DNA of 64,000 bases from Hydractinia symbiolongicarpus (taxonomy: Eukaryota > Cnidaria > Hydrozoa > Anthoathecata > Hydractiniidae): positions 18,283,001-18,347,000 of the forward strand of contig NC_079875.1 of the NCBI RefSeq assembly GCF_029227915.1, read 5' to 3'. Below, piece by piece: positions 32,177 to 45,046 of this stretch (its first letter is position 1; every line of letters starts with the position of its first letter). The notes under the pieces are model-generated. The model saw only the letters and a list, made by a program, of their open reading frames with translations, did not search any database and was not told where the DNA came from. The translations under genes were made by a program, and so were the position numbers.

Positions 32177-35100
32177 GGAACAAAAGCAATATTTTTGACT
32201 TTTTTCAAATGTTATAGCTTATAGCTGGTACTAGTAGCCTAGTGGCTATATTTTGATTTTATTGATTCCAGAGAAGAATCTAAAATATAGGTATTTTCAA
32301 AATTTTTGAAAGAAAATGTTAATTTTTTACTATTTCGTCTGTTAGAATAGTATTAGATCGCAACTCGTAACTCGTAACAAACTGACTAACTAACCAACTA
32401 ACCAACTATGTTCCAAATGGTCAGGTCATTGAGAGGGTAATTAAAGTCTTCAATTTCCTATCTTTCCTTATATACCAGCCAACGTTAGGCGTAGACGAAG
32501 TAAATCAACTCGTTGTATATAAATAATTGGAAATCTATTGCATGCCTTTATGAACAAGAATATAAAAATTCTAATCAGGCTGGTCAGTATTCTTTATTTC
32601 TCTGTTGTTTATACAATAGACCTATTTTGTTTAATCCAAAATCCCAGCCTGGTATTCTTATAAAGCATATTCTTATAGAAGAAAAAAGCGTTTAGGTGTA
32701 CACTATTCTCACTTTATAAACAGCTTCCTACCTAACCATTTCCTTGTTCTTCCTTTTTAGCATTCCTTAACACTCGTCCAGATAACCACCGTCGCCTTTT
32801 TTTATTTTGAATATGATGTATCACGCATTTATAAAAATCTGGTTTGTTTGCTGGTATTTCAGGTTAAGAAATAGGCCTATTGTTTAGAAAAATCATAGAG
32901 ATTAATAAAAAACAATAGAAAAATAAGGGCAGCTGCTTTTAATTTTGATGTTCTTATAAAAAAAGCGTGTGTAACGGGAACCATCACATTTTTAAAATTG
33001 TTTTATCAAAAAATTATTTTTTTAAAAATATAGCTGGTCGCCCTATTTAGTTGCTTTAATTGTGCTCAAGCTTACTGGCTACATCTAGGCGTCTTAAGTC
33101 TTATTCTGTCCAAAAAGTTCTTTAATAACTGACCAGAATCATTAAATAGTCTTCAACATCTAGCATGGTTTGTGGTCACAGGTCACGTAACGTACACCGC
33201 TTTGGTTTTCCTAAATGTAAATTAAAAATTGTGAAAGTATTGCAGTTGCGCCTTTTTAATAGCTCTTGGTAGTAGCTCCGGTAGTAGCTCCATCAGTAGA
33301 GGGTTCGACTCATGCCCAATCTTCTAGCTTGGTAAAAATTGCAACGGTTTTCGTAGCTCAAATGGGAGGTTTAAACACTCAAGAACCGCCTTTCTGTTAC
33401 TTCCTTGAAACAGCTGACAACGTAAATCTCTCGAAATTAGTGAGGCCAATCACGTAAAAATAAATTACTAACAAGTTGACATAAATTTTAAAAAGATATC
33501 TTTCTCCGGCTAGCTATTTACCGGGTATAGCAAGGGTCATTTTCATCAGCCTACACCAGGGTAATACAAAGTCGTCCTTTTAGAATATCATACGTAGATG
33601 AGCCTGGGGGATGAGGTTAATATTTTCTTTGAGAAATCATTTTGTGTTTAATGGTGGATTCGAAATTGGGGTTTGCTTTGGTCAATTTATTTGCGTAAGC
33701 TTTCGTATGAGAAGCGCAATTTTAATATCCCCGAAGAAAACTTGTTAACTCTCCTAAATTTATGGCATTTTCACTCCACCAGTCGTGAGGTGCAAAAGCA
33801 TTTAGTCTTTCTAGGTGGGTGTACAGCTAATGAAATAAACATGTCCTTGACAAAGATCTAGAAAGCAAGTATCACTGACATTATTTTTAATTCGCTGCGC
33901 TTAACCAAAAATAAGAAGAAAGAACTTCTTTATCCTCACTTAAAGACAGACTTGAAATATTCGAGTCAGGAATTTCTCCAAGTAAATTTTTTTTTAAAAT
34001 ATTTTCGTTTATTTAGTTGATATTTGTTTGTTATTTCAAAAACAAAGTTCTATTATGTTCAATTTAGTTGTTTTCTTCTTTTTTCGTGTCCAAGTCCAGC
34101 ATGGAACCCTCTAATTTTTGTACATGTGTATACAAAATCGTATGTTCTTCAAATTTTGAGCTCACCTCGCAAAACTTTCCAAAAGGCGGACACCAAGATC
34201 GTTCCCAGGGCATTTTACCTTGTTGATGAAGTTGACTTCGTAATAACGACTCAGGGGGCACAAGACCCTGGTGAGGAGGTTGGGCGGACAGCTCTAATTA
34301 GCGCACACTTTGTTCATGCACCAACAGTGTCCGCTAATTAGAGAAAATACTTTAGAAGTGTCCACGTGACCAGTGACTGCGTGTCTTAGTCAGGTGACGA
34401 CACTGTAGCTGTCCCTGTGGTTTCGGTTTATAAAAATTGCAGTTTGAAAGCTATTTTTTAGCTTTTAAAATGAAACATATGGCGGATTTTTTGGATTTTC
34501 CTTGACTAACATATATATATATATAAATGGGGATTTTTAATGCTCCTAAAGTTTTTAATGAATTTTTTGAAATATCCTTTTGGTTAGTCATAACTCGCCT
34601 GAACGCTGCCGATTATTTTAAATTAAATCATTATTAAATTCATCGTGTATTTTATTACCTCTGAATTTAAAGTCAGTTTTTCTGATTTTTTACTGCTCCA
34701 AGAGACGTTTTATCAATTCTTTCGACCTAGTGGTAAGCCTCTGTTCCAAATTTTAGTTATATTCCTGGAATTTACGGTCAGAGTAGTTAGTTAGATGTTG
34801 AAGTTTGTCAGGTTCAGCGCTATTTGCGTCCATTGGCGCTTCTTGTAGCTCAGTCATTTTACAAACATTTTTACCGTGTACGATTCAGGAAGTAATTGAC
34901 ATGTGAGCGCTTTCATGCTTTGCCCGCCCTTTAAAAACTTTAAACTATGTGGCCTACCTTGGCCATACATACGAAAATAAATTCAATTATGATTGTACGG
35001 ATTGTTGTTACTCGGTGTTTAGTCAATACTTCCAAGATGTTCTAGCTTGCTGTTTAAAATTTCAGTCCCATGATTAAAGTTTCAGGTCTTAACATTATAA

Positions 35101-35904
35101 AATATGGTGCCTAAATTATGTAGCTGTAACGTAATGCTTACGAACATGGAAAACAAGTCGACGGTCTAATGATGGAAAATTCTTCCTGCTCCACTTCTTG
35201 CTAATGGTTGGATGCATAAATTAGGTAGATCGAAAAGAGGTGATGTTAACCTGTATGTGAGTTATATGGATGATAACTTGCGAAATATAAAGGCAACCCA
35301 GATCAGCAACATGTTACATGAAATCAAGAGCTTTTATCACTGAAATTCACTGTGGAAGAAAATAATAAGGAATAGCAATTTTTAGACATGTTAATTTTCC
35401 AAAAATTTATTGTGTTGGCTTAGGAATCGTCATGTCTTTTTCCGGGAATACAGTAGTTGTTCTACGTACAGTATTTGAATTACCTTATTTCGACAGTGCG
35501 AATAACAGGAGAAGTTTAAGCCAGTGTCTTCATAGCCATTATGTGATGTAGATCTGCTGCTTTATGATGACTTGAGTCAAATCAATAGTGGCGTAAGCCA
35601 ATGATTGGCCTCCTGTATTTCATTCCGCTTGGTATCGTCCAGTCTACCTTGATAAGGCCTTGGAGGAAGCTCAGGATGAAGAATTGTTGTGACAAACGTG
35701 ATTTTGTTGTCTTTTTCTTCGTCTTGGTTGTTGCTGCCTAAAACAAATTTTGTTAAAATCCTTGCATGTGTCGCAATAAATATTATAGAACAACAAAAAA
35801 AATGGAAATCTTGCCTACAAACTATATATCTCATATTTTATAACTTTAATATCTCAATTAAACAAAAACATATGAAAGGCTGGCATGAGATGCTAATAAT
35901 TCAA
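32177..35904. repeat. 3.73-kb tandem unit, copy B (recombinant)
   Basis: The left part (32177-32974) matches copy C with no difference I could find. From 32984 on it matches copy A with only scattered single-base differences. It has the same content as copy A. Confidence 0.9.
35178..35398 (+). pseudogene. Reverse transcriptase relic in copy B
   Basis: Same relic as in copy A, with YMDD at 35263-35274 and the same frame break after EIKS. Confidence 0.55.
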
Positions 35905-38900
35905 GGAACAAAAGCAATATTTTTGACTTTTTTCAAATGTTATAGCTTATAGCTGGTACTAGTAGCCTAGTGGCTATATTTTGATTTTATTGATTCCAGA
36001 GAAGAATCTAAAATATAGGTATTTTCAAAATTTTTGAAAGAAAATGTTAATTTTTTACTATTTCGTCTGTTAGAATAGTATTAGATCGCAACTCGTAACT
36101 CGTAACAAACTGACTAACTAACCAACTAACCAACTATGTTCCAAATGGTCAGGTCATTGAGAGGGTAATTAAAGTCTTCAATTTCCTATCTTTCCTTATA
36201 TACCAGCCAACGTTAGGCGTAGACGAAGTAAATCAACTCGTTGTATATAAATAATTGGAAATCTATTGCATGCCTTTATGAACAAGAATATAAAAATTCT
36301 AATCAGGCTGGTCAGTATTCTTTATTTCTCTGTTGTTTATACAATAGACCTATTTTGTTTAATCCAAAATCCCAGCCTGGTATTCTTATAAAGCATATTC
36401 TTATAGAAGAAAAAAGCGTTTAGGTGTACACTATTCTCACTTTATAAACAGCTTCCTACCTAACCATTTCCTTGTTCTTCCTTTTTAGCATTCCTTAACA
36501 CTCGTCCAGATAACCACCGTCGCCTTTTTTTATTTTGAATATGATGTATCACGCATTTATAAAAATCTGGTTTGTTTGCTGGTATTTCAGGTTAAGAAAT
36601 AGGCCTATTGTTTAGAAAAATCATAGAGATTAATAAAAAACAATAGAAAAATAAGGGCAGCTGCTTTTAATTTTGATGTTCTTATAAAAAAAGCGTGTGT
36701 AACGGGAACCAACACATTTTTAAAATTGTTTTATCAAAAAATTATTTTTTTAAAAATATAGCTGGTCGCCCTATTTAGTTGCTTTAATTGTGCTCAAGCT
36801 TAGTGGCTACATCTAGGCGTCGTAAGTTTTATTCTGTCCAAAAAGTTCTTTAACAACTGACCAGAATCATTAAATAGTCTTCAACACCCAGCATGGTTTG
36901 TGGTCACAGATCAAGTAACGTACACCGCTTTGGTTTTCCTAAATGCAAATGAAAAATTGTGAAAGTATTGCAGTTGCGCCTTTTTAATAGCTCTTGGTAG
37001 TAGCTCCGGTAGTAGCTCCATCAGTAGAGGGTTCGACTCATGCCCAATCTTCTAGTTTGGTAAAAATTGCAACGGTTTCTGTAGCTCAAATGGGAGGTTT
37101 AAACACTCAAGAACCGCCTTTCTGTTACTTCCTTGAAACAGCTGACAACGTAAATCTCTCGAAATTAGTGAGGCCAATCACGTAAAAATAAATTACTAAC
37201 AAGTTGACATAAATTTTAAAAAAGATATCTTTCTCCGGCTAGCTATTTACCGGGTATAGCAAGGGTCATTTTCATCAGCCTACACCAAGGTAATACAAAG
37301 CCGTCTTTTTAGAATATCATACGTAGAAGAGCCCGGGGGATGAGGCTGGGATTTGCTTTGAGAAATCATTTTGTGTTTAATGGTGGATTCGAAATTGGGG
37401 TTTGCTTTGGTCAATTTATTTGCGTAAGCTTTCGTATGAGAAGCTCAATTTTAATATCCCCGAAGAAAACTTACTTAACTCTCCTAAATTTATGGCATTT
37501 TCACTCCACCAATCGTGAGGTGCAAAAGCATTTAGTTAGGTGGCTGTACAGCTAATGAAATAAACATGTCCTTGACAAAAATCTGGAAAGCAAGTATCAC
37601 TGACATTATTTTTAATTCGCTGCGCTTAACCAAAAATAAGAAGAAAGAACTTCTTTATCCTCACTTAAAGACAGACTTGAGATATTCGAGTCAGGAATTT
37701 CTCCAAGTAAATTTTTTTTAAAAATATTTTCGTTTATTTAGTTGATATTTGTTTGTTATTTCAAAAAAAAAGTTCTATTATGTTCAATTTAGTTGTTTTC
37801 TTCTTTTTTCGTGTCTAAGTCCAGCATGGAACTCTCTAATTTTTGTACATGTGTATACAAAATCGTATGTTCTTCAAATTTTGAGCTCACCTCGCAACAC
37901 TTTCCAAAAGGCGGACACCAAGATCGTTCCCAGGGCATTTTACCTTGTTGATGAAGTTGACTCCGTAATAACGGCTCAGGGGCCACAAACCCTGGGGAGG
38001 AGGTTGGGCGGACAGCTCTAATTAGCGCACACTTTGTTCATGCACCAACAGTGTCCGCTAATTAGAGAAAATACTGTAGAAGTGTCCATGTGACCAGTGA
38101 CTGCGTGTCTTAGTCAGGTGACGACACTGTAGCTGTCCCTGTTGTTTCGGCTTATAAAAATTGCAGTTTGAAAGCTATTATTTAGCTTTTAAAATGCATT
38201 AAACATATGGCGGATTTTTTGGATTTTCCTTGACTAACATATATATATATAAATGGAGATTTTTAATGCTCCTAAAGTTTTTAATGAATTTTTTGAATTA
38301 TCCTTTTGGTTAGTCATACCTCGCCAGAACGCTGCCGATTATTTTAAATTAAATCGTTATTAAATTCATCGTGTATTTTATTACCTCTGAATTTAAAGTC
38401 AGTTTTTCTGATTTTTTACTGCTCCAAGGGACGTTTTATCAATTCTTTCGACCTAGTGGTAAGCCTCTGTTCCAAATTTTAGTTATATTCCTGGAATTTA
38501 CGGTCAGAGTAGTTAGTTAGATGTTGAAGTTTGTCAGGTTCAGCGCTATTTGCGTCCATTGGCGCTTCTTGTAGCTCAGTCATTTTACAAACATTTTTAC
38601 CGTGTACGATTCAGGAACTAATTGACATGTGAGCGCTTTCATGCTTTGCCCGCCCTTTAAAAACTTTAAACTATGTGGCCTACCTTGGCCATACATACGA
38701 AAATAAATTCAATTATGATAGTACGGATTGTTGTTACTCAGTGTTTAGTCAATACTCTCAAGATGTTCTAGCTTGCTGTATAAAATTTCAGTTCCATGAT
38801 TAAAGTTTCAGGTCTTAACATTATAAAATATGGTGCCTAAATTATGTAGCTGTAACGTAATGCTTACGAAAATGGAAAACAAGTCGACAGTCTAACGATG

Positions 38901-39624
38901 GGAAATTCTTCCTGCTCCACTTCTTGCTAATGGTTGGATGCATAAATTAGATAAGATCGTAAAGAGGTGATGTTAACCTGTTTGTGAGTTATATGGATGA
39001 TAACTTGCGAAATATAAAGGCAACCCAGATCAGCAACATGTTACATGAAATCAAGAGCCTTTTATCACTGAAATTCACTGTCGAAGAAAATAATAAGGAG
39101 TAGCATATTTTAGACATGTTAATTTTCCAAAAATTTATTGTGTTGGCTTAGGAATCGACATGTCCTTTTCCGGGAATACAGTAGTTGTTCTACGTACAGT
39201 ATTCGAATTAACTTATTTCGACAGTGCGAATAACAGGAGAAGTTTAAGCCAGTGTCTTCATAGCCATTATGTGACGTAGATCTGCTGCTTTATGATGATT
39301 TGAGTCAAATTAATGGTGGCGTAAGCCAATGATTGGCCTCCTGTATTTCATTCCGCTTGGTATCGTCCAGTCTAACTTGATAAGGCCTTGGAGGAAGATC
39401 AGGATGAAGAATTGTTGTGACAAGCGTGATTTCATTGTCTTTTTCTTCGTCTTGGTTGTTGCTGCCTAAAACAAATTTTGTTAAAATCCTTGCATGTGTC
39501 GCAATAAATATTATAGAACAACAAAAAAAAATGTAAATCTTGCCTACAAACTATATCTCATATTTTATAACTTTAATATCTCAATTAAACAAAAACATAT
39601 GAAAGGCTGGCATGAGATGCTAAT
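35905..39624. repeat. 3.73-kb tandem unit, copy C
   Basis: Third copy. It is the most diverged to the right of about 36710, with many substitutions and small indels against A and B. Homology stops near 39624, after CATGAGATGCTAA. Confidence 0.9.
38901..39130 (+). pseudogene. Reverse transcriptase relic in copy C, least degraded
   Basis: YMDD at 38990-39001. It keeps the frame longer than A and B, through IKSLLSLKFTVEENNKE to a stop, with LDML following. An upstream indel separates the MHKLDKIVKR segment from the YMDD frame. It supports a Penelope-like origin for the relic in all three copies. Confidence 0.6.
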
Positions 39625-42600
39625 TGTTTTTACGGTGAGCGTTCCATTGGCTAACTTCACCAAAAAAATTGAAATTTTCAAAGAGCGTTAATTCACGTTG
39701 CAAAATCTTTAATATGGCTCATGTCTGTGATAGACGGCCAAAATCCACAGAAATAACTTCACACCTCCACAACATGTGCACTGGTCATTTCTTTTTCTTT
39801 ATGTTTATAGCATACACTTTATAATTCCCTTAACACTTAACACTTTGTAATCCGAAATACAAAGTTTGACAAGTCCATGGATTACAAAGTGCGACATGAA
39901 AGCATAACAAATTGCGGTAGATTTGATATTACATAGTACGACAAAATGGGGTACAAATTGCGCTGGAAATTACAAAGTATGACAAAATCTCATTATAAAT
40001 TGCGAAATCAGAGTACAAAGTTCGATGGGATTACAAAGTGTGACAAAATGGGTTACAAATTGCGATGGAATTACAAATGACGACAAAAATGGATTACTAA
40101 TTGTACTGGGATTAAAAAGTGTGACAAAACCGGATTACAAATTGTACTGGGATTACAAAGTGTGGCAAAATCGGATTACAAATTGTACTTGGATTACAAG
40201 GTGCGATAAAATTGGATTACAAATTGTACTGGGATTACAAAGTGTGACAAAATCGGATTACAAATTGTACTGGGATTACAAAGTGTGACAAAATCGGATC
40301 ACAAATTGTACTGGGATTACAAAGTGTGACAAAATCGGATCACAAATTGTACTGGGATTACAAAGTGTGACAAAATCGGATCACAAATTGTACTGGGATT
40401 ACAAAGTGTGACAAAATCGGATCACAAATTGTACTGGGATTACAAAGTGTGACAAAATCGGATCACAAATTGTAGTGATAAAATTGGATTAAAAAATTCG
40501 ATGGGATTGCAAAGTGTGATATAATCGGATTCCAAAGTGCAATGGGAATATAAAGTGCGACGGAATTACAAAGTGGTACTCTACAGATGGTATAAACACA
40601 AATAATCTGGCTAAGTTCAATGGATATATCCTTGCCTGTATTAGTCCTTTGCGACATCTGTGCATTGCGTTACCAGAATAAGCAACTGGACCGAGATTGG
40701 GTTAACCCAAAATTATTAGACGTTAGACCTTGCATCTCTTCACTACCGACCATCTGAAGTTGTTAGGTGGCCATTTTTAGCCTATGGAACACCTTTAACT
40801 TGCATTATAAAATTTTTGGTAACAAAAACCATATCGGACTGCTATAAACACTTCTTTATCGACTAGGGATGCATTTTATTTGACATATGATCCTGGTCAA
40901 ATGATATTCATTTTTCTTCAGTATTAGAAACATTGTGCTTCTGCTCTCTGGTGAGCCCTCTTTTTATTGATAACTTTTTTTCAAAATTCGCAATGGAATG
41001 CATTAATTTGATCCTTCTCAGTAACATTTCCATCACTTCTCGCACATAATAGAAGTCACTTTTAAGCAATGAATAATCATTGGTCTGTTGATGAGCAAAG
41101 CAAAAAACACCTCTTCTGACATTCTAATTTATTAAATGACACTTTACTTAGGTATTCCTTTCCATCACGAAAACAAATGAGTAACTGGTTATCGGCTATA
41201 TTAACGCGTGTTTGTAACGTGTTGTTTTTTGCATTCATTTTTAACATCATCTCTTGTGGATTTAAAATTATTAGCTCTAACAACTCCACTTTTGAGCTCA
41301 AATTTTAGGGAACTTACGTGACGGAAGGACAATTAATGGTTAATGTGGCAAGTTGGTATTGCTGCAGAATAAAAAAAATAAGCCTTTTGAAATCGAGACT
41401 TACTTCAATGTTTCAATGTTCAGGTATGAAAAATTCCAAGTTTAAAGACCGAAAAAAAAATTCATAGCGTCCTTCAGCCATGTCCTTTCTTCACGCTGAC
41501 ACAAGACAAGTAATTTTAACTTTATAAGCCAACGTTTTGAGCTAACTTAAGCACATTTTTAAACTCACCCAAAATCGCTCCATGCAACTATTTAGCACCT
41601 TTTCTAAGAAACAACAACAATGTCAAGTTTAACAGTTAAAATAACCAGATCTATCCTATAAAAATGTTTTTATCGATAAGTGTATTGTAGGAGTTAGATA
41701 AGTAATAATTTCCAATGCTTCTTAAGACTTGTTATTCGTGCTTGTTTACATTTTAAGCTACCATTTTTTTTGATGACGCAAAATATCGGCCCGTTGTCAA
41801 GAACGTTAAGCCAATCAGAATGCCTAAAAACCCGTATTGCCCGCTTGAAAAATCAAGACGGTCAACAAAACATCAAATCACAGTCATGTCTCATTATGAT
41901 GTGCAAAACAGTTTTAAAATTGTATATTTTTTTATTCTCTATATGTACCCGCAACCTTTCCATCTGTTTTGCCATTTTGATTTTCGCAGTTGTCATTTAT
42001 TCTAGGTAAAATTGATAATATGCAGAAATATGGATAAATTTTTTCTCGGATGGTATTTAATAAGCCTGAAAATTTATAAAATAATGTTGTGCAAAAGTTA
42101 AAAAACTCGAAAAATGTACGCCATATTGTATTCGGCACCGTGGCACTACCAGTTTATCATTAACACGAAGAATTAAACGCTTTTTTTATAATTTTATTTT
42201 AACGTTTTTGTGAGAAATTAAAACTGTAAACAAGCAATTTTTTATAAAGCGGGTTATTTATATCCTTTGGTTTCCGTTTAACTGTGTAGTTTGGTGATAT
42301 GTTGAGAGTTACAAAATAGTTACAAAAGAGTTGTTGTTTTGATTTTTTTATTGAGTGTTTCGTGGCTTTGTTCTCACCTGTTTCCAGCGAATTATCCGCT
42401 CCGGGGTTTTTCACACATATTTACTGGGGGGAGGAATTTTGTCCTCTCCCCCCTCTTAACCTTTAATAGGCTTTTCTGGTACACTTTCAAATCAACGAAG
42501 ACTGAATGCTCTCATCACATTAATGAAAAATAGCAAAAAAGGGGGTGCTAAAAGAGAAATGTACGATGTTCACCACCAACTCGGATTGAAGGATGATTGG

Positions 42601-42780
42601 ACCAAAAAGGAATATAATGGGTTAATTTCCCAATCAAAATCTTGTGTCTTCAAGCAGAAGACTCCTTTCATCTAATAGAAAGAAAACTATTCTTTAGAAA
42701 GATGCCGGAAGTACCGCTGGTTGTCAGAATAAAACATCTGCTGAACTAAGAACATCTGACCAAGGACCAAAACATTTTAT
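39625..42780. other. Non-coding stretch with a minisatellite
   Basis: No gene recognised. It contains the 41-bp minisatellite at 39840-40585 and a GC-rich foldback near 42425-42455. The short frames at 41077-42533 show no family resemblance. Confidence 0.5.
39840..40585 (+). repeat. 41-bp minisatellite built from two related half-units
   Basis: The core (about 40100-40470) repeats every 41 bp. One half is GGGATTACAAAGTGTGACAA; the other is like CGGATCACAAATTGTACT. The halves are similar to each other (GGATTACAAA, then different tails), so the array arose from a unit of about 20 bp. Both edges are degenerate, with half-units at irregular spacing. The open frame at 40025-40288 is only this repeat. 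Confidence 0.9.
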
Positions 42781-42829
42781 CAATTGTAAAGGAATATACA
42801 ATACTTTTTCTATAGCAACCTTACCAAGT

Positions 42830-43900
42830 GAATTTTCCTTTCAAACAAAGAGCAAACAAAACTAATGAACCTGAAAATAGAGGAGATTCTAAGGAAAGAT
42901 GCCAATTACAAAGTTTTTTTAACAAACAGTATAAGCCATGTTTGGTTTTTAAAAAGGAGAGGAAAATCGACGGTAATCAATCAAAAACATCTGAATCGGT
43001 TCATTTCCTACCAAGATTTTAAAATGGAAGGATTACAACCCTTAAAGGGGACATTTCAAGGCCGGACAATTAATGTGCGATAAGTCGATCTAAAAGCTGC
43101 ATATTTTTGCATTCCAATAAAAAAAGGTTAAAAAAATTTTTCGAGGCTCATGTCGGAGGGAAACCTATACAAGTTGCCATGTAATTGCTTCAGTCTTAGG
43201 CTAACCCTACTAATTTTCATAAAGTAAATTTCATAAAGTAAATTTCAAACAAAGAGCAAACAAAACTAATGAACCTGAAAATAGAGGAGATTCTAAGGAA
43301 AGATGCCAATTACAAAGTTTTTTTAACAAACAGTATAAGCCATGTTTGGTTTTTAAAAAGGAGAGGAAAATCGACGGTAATCAATCAAAAACATCTGAAT
43401 CGGTTCATTTCCTACCAAGATTTTAAAATGGAAGGATTACAACCCTTAAAGGGGACATTTCAAGGCCGACAATTAATGTGCGATAAGTCGATCTAAAAGC
43501 TGCATATTTTTGCATTCCAATAAAAAAAGGTTAAAAAAATTTTTCGAGGCTCATGTCGGAGGGAAACCTATACAAGTTGCCATGTAATTGCTTCAGTCTT
43601 AGGCTAACCCTACTAATTTTCATAAAGTAAATGAAAATTCCAATATCGGTGCTAAGAAGGATAAGTTTAATAGTGTTCTTAAACGACATTTTGTTAATGG
43701 GTAAAACACATGATGAATTGGTAATGACCAGAGACAGGGATTTTTGTTTTACGTAATAAATCAAAAAAAATCTCAATTACAACCATTCCATCAAATAGAA
43801 TTTCTAGGGTTAGTGATAGATTCTTTGAATTTGACATTAGCTCTTCCTCAGGAAAAAATACAAATTAATCCCTTTGAATGTGATATACCCTCTTAGGTTA
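42830..43900 (+). pseudogene. DIRS-type retroelement reverse transcriptase relic
   Basis: Translation gives the order expected of a DIRS-like reverse transcriptase: INQKHLNRFISYQDFKMEG, then a degraded catalytic-region segment with KLHIFAF, then a VGGKPIQV segment. LIVFLNDILLMGKTHDELV follows, then IEFLGLVIDSLNLTLALPQE. The catalytic pair reads ND in FLND instead of LDD, and several stops and frameshifts occur. The first part is present twice because of an internal tandem duplication. A Helitron sits directly downstream (43954-44162). The element is dead. Confidence 0.75.
42842..43637 (+). repeat. Internal tandem duplication, 404-bp period
   Basis: 42842-43233 and 43246-43637 are nearly identical. 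One visible difference is an extra G in GGCCGGACAA of the first copy. The joint carries the repeated short word CATAAAGTAAATTT, which suggests slippage or microhomology. It duplicates part of the DIRS reverse transcriptase relic. Confidence 0.9.
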
Positions 43901-43953
43901 TATACTTAACAACTTCACTGAACTTTGTGAGAGTGGTTTCGAATATAGAACTA

Positions 43954-44073
43954 CTAGTCGGTTGCCCGTGGTAGAATCCACGGGTTCGCCCGCCTTTTTT
44001 TCACTGCATTGCGTGCACCTCGCTACTTGCACAGCTAAGCCACCAGTTGCGTTATAGACAGACAGACACACAC

Positions 44074-44104
<31 letters not shown>

Positions 44105-44105
44105 C

Positions 44106-44139
<34 letters not shown>

Positions 44140-44162
44140 GTATACGGGTATTATAATATAGA
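43954..44162 (-). mobile_element. Small non-autonomous Helitron, copy 2
   Basis: On the minus strand it starts TCTATATTATAATACCCG (preceded by A), has a long (GTCT)n-type core (about 44057-44140), and a hairpin CCCGTG/CACGGG before CTAG (followed by T). The ends are the same as at 1384 and 53884. The element is longer mainly because of the expanded microsatellite. The open frames here are the microsatellite only. Confidence 0.82.
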
Positions 44163-44514
44163 TAAACTGTCACAGATTGGCTGTTTCAGCAATTCATTCA
44201 CCTATCAATTCCATTCCAGTAAGACAACACCTAAGAGTTTGTTCTCTTTTAACTGGTGTATTCAACAAACGTCCATCTAAGCCAAAATACATTTTATTTT
44301 AGGATATTAAGAAAGTAATAAATTTAATCTAATCTAATGATCTTTCAGCATCAGATATGTTAGTTAACAAATAGCAATGCTCTCTGCAGCATCCAGAAGC
44401 TCTGAGATTTTCTACTTAAATATATTGATGTTTGATTTTGCCGGGACGCTCGCCATGGGGGGGATTTATTACGGAAAGAGTCGTTTTTTTTCCAAGGGTG
44501 TTGGCTTTTTATTG
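44163..44514. other. Short stretch between Helitron and the 5.9-kb duplication
   Basis: No recognised gene. It may hold a further decayed part of the DIRS relic, displaced by the Helitron, but no motif is convincing. Confidence 0.4.
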
Positions 44515-45046
44515 CAGAGCAAGCCGACGGTTTATTGAAAAAAGCGTCAGCTGTTTTGTTATGGGAGGGGTCGCTTTTGTTGCGGGGCGCGGTAGATGAA
44601 TTTAGAATTTTTATCTGTATTTTCGATATACTTGAATGTTATTTTTTGACGAAAAAAGAAATTGAAAAACTAATTGTTTCGGGTTTCAAATAAAATTTTT
44701 GGCAATCTAGAAGTTCCAATTTTCAAAATATTCGCCCTTGGGCACAAACAATAGCTTCCTTTCCAGAAATACTTAATTTAAACCTTCCCAAAACAAAATT
44801 GCATCTCATGGCACTGCTTTTAATTGGAACAAGAAGCCCGATAGCTTGAAGATTTCCGCCATCAGCATAGATAATAAGTATATAGTGCGAGACTATCCTC
44901 AGAGAACAAAAACGCCATGCCTGTTATCTGCAATGTAATCAAAGTTTTAAACAAAAAGAAAACAATAAAGTAAACCCAACGTAAATATCTGTCATTCTGA
45001 GGACGAAATTGATTTGAAGTAGCCCTTCTAGAAGATTTGTAAAACA

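Noticed and set aside
40025..40288. 87-codon repetitive frame
   Set aside because: It is the 41-bp minisatellite read in one frame, with no start context or conserved residues.
42339..44160. Possible CRISPR-like or satellite array around the repeated segments
   Set aside because: The repeat is a two-copy 404-bp-period duplication plus a tetranucleotide microsatellite; the genome is animal and no spacer structure exists.
43898..44280. Frames rich in CLSV and RQTD repeats
   Set aside because: They are translations of the (GTCT)n/(GACA)n core of a Helitron, not proteins.
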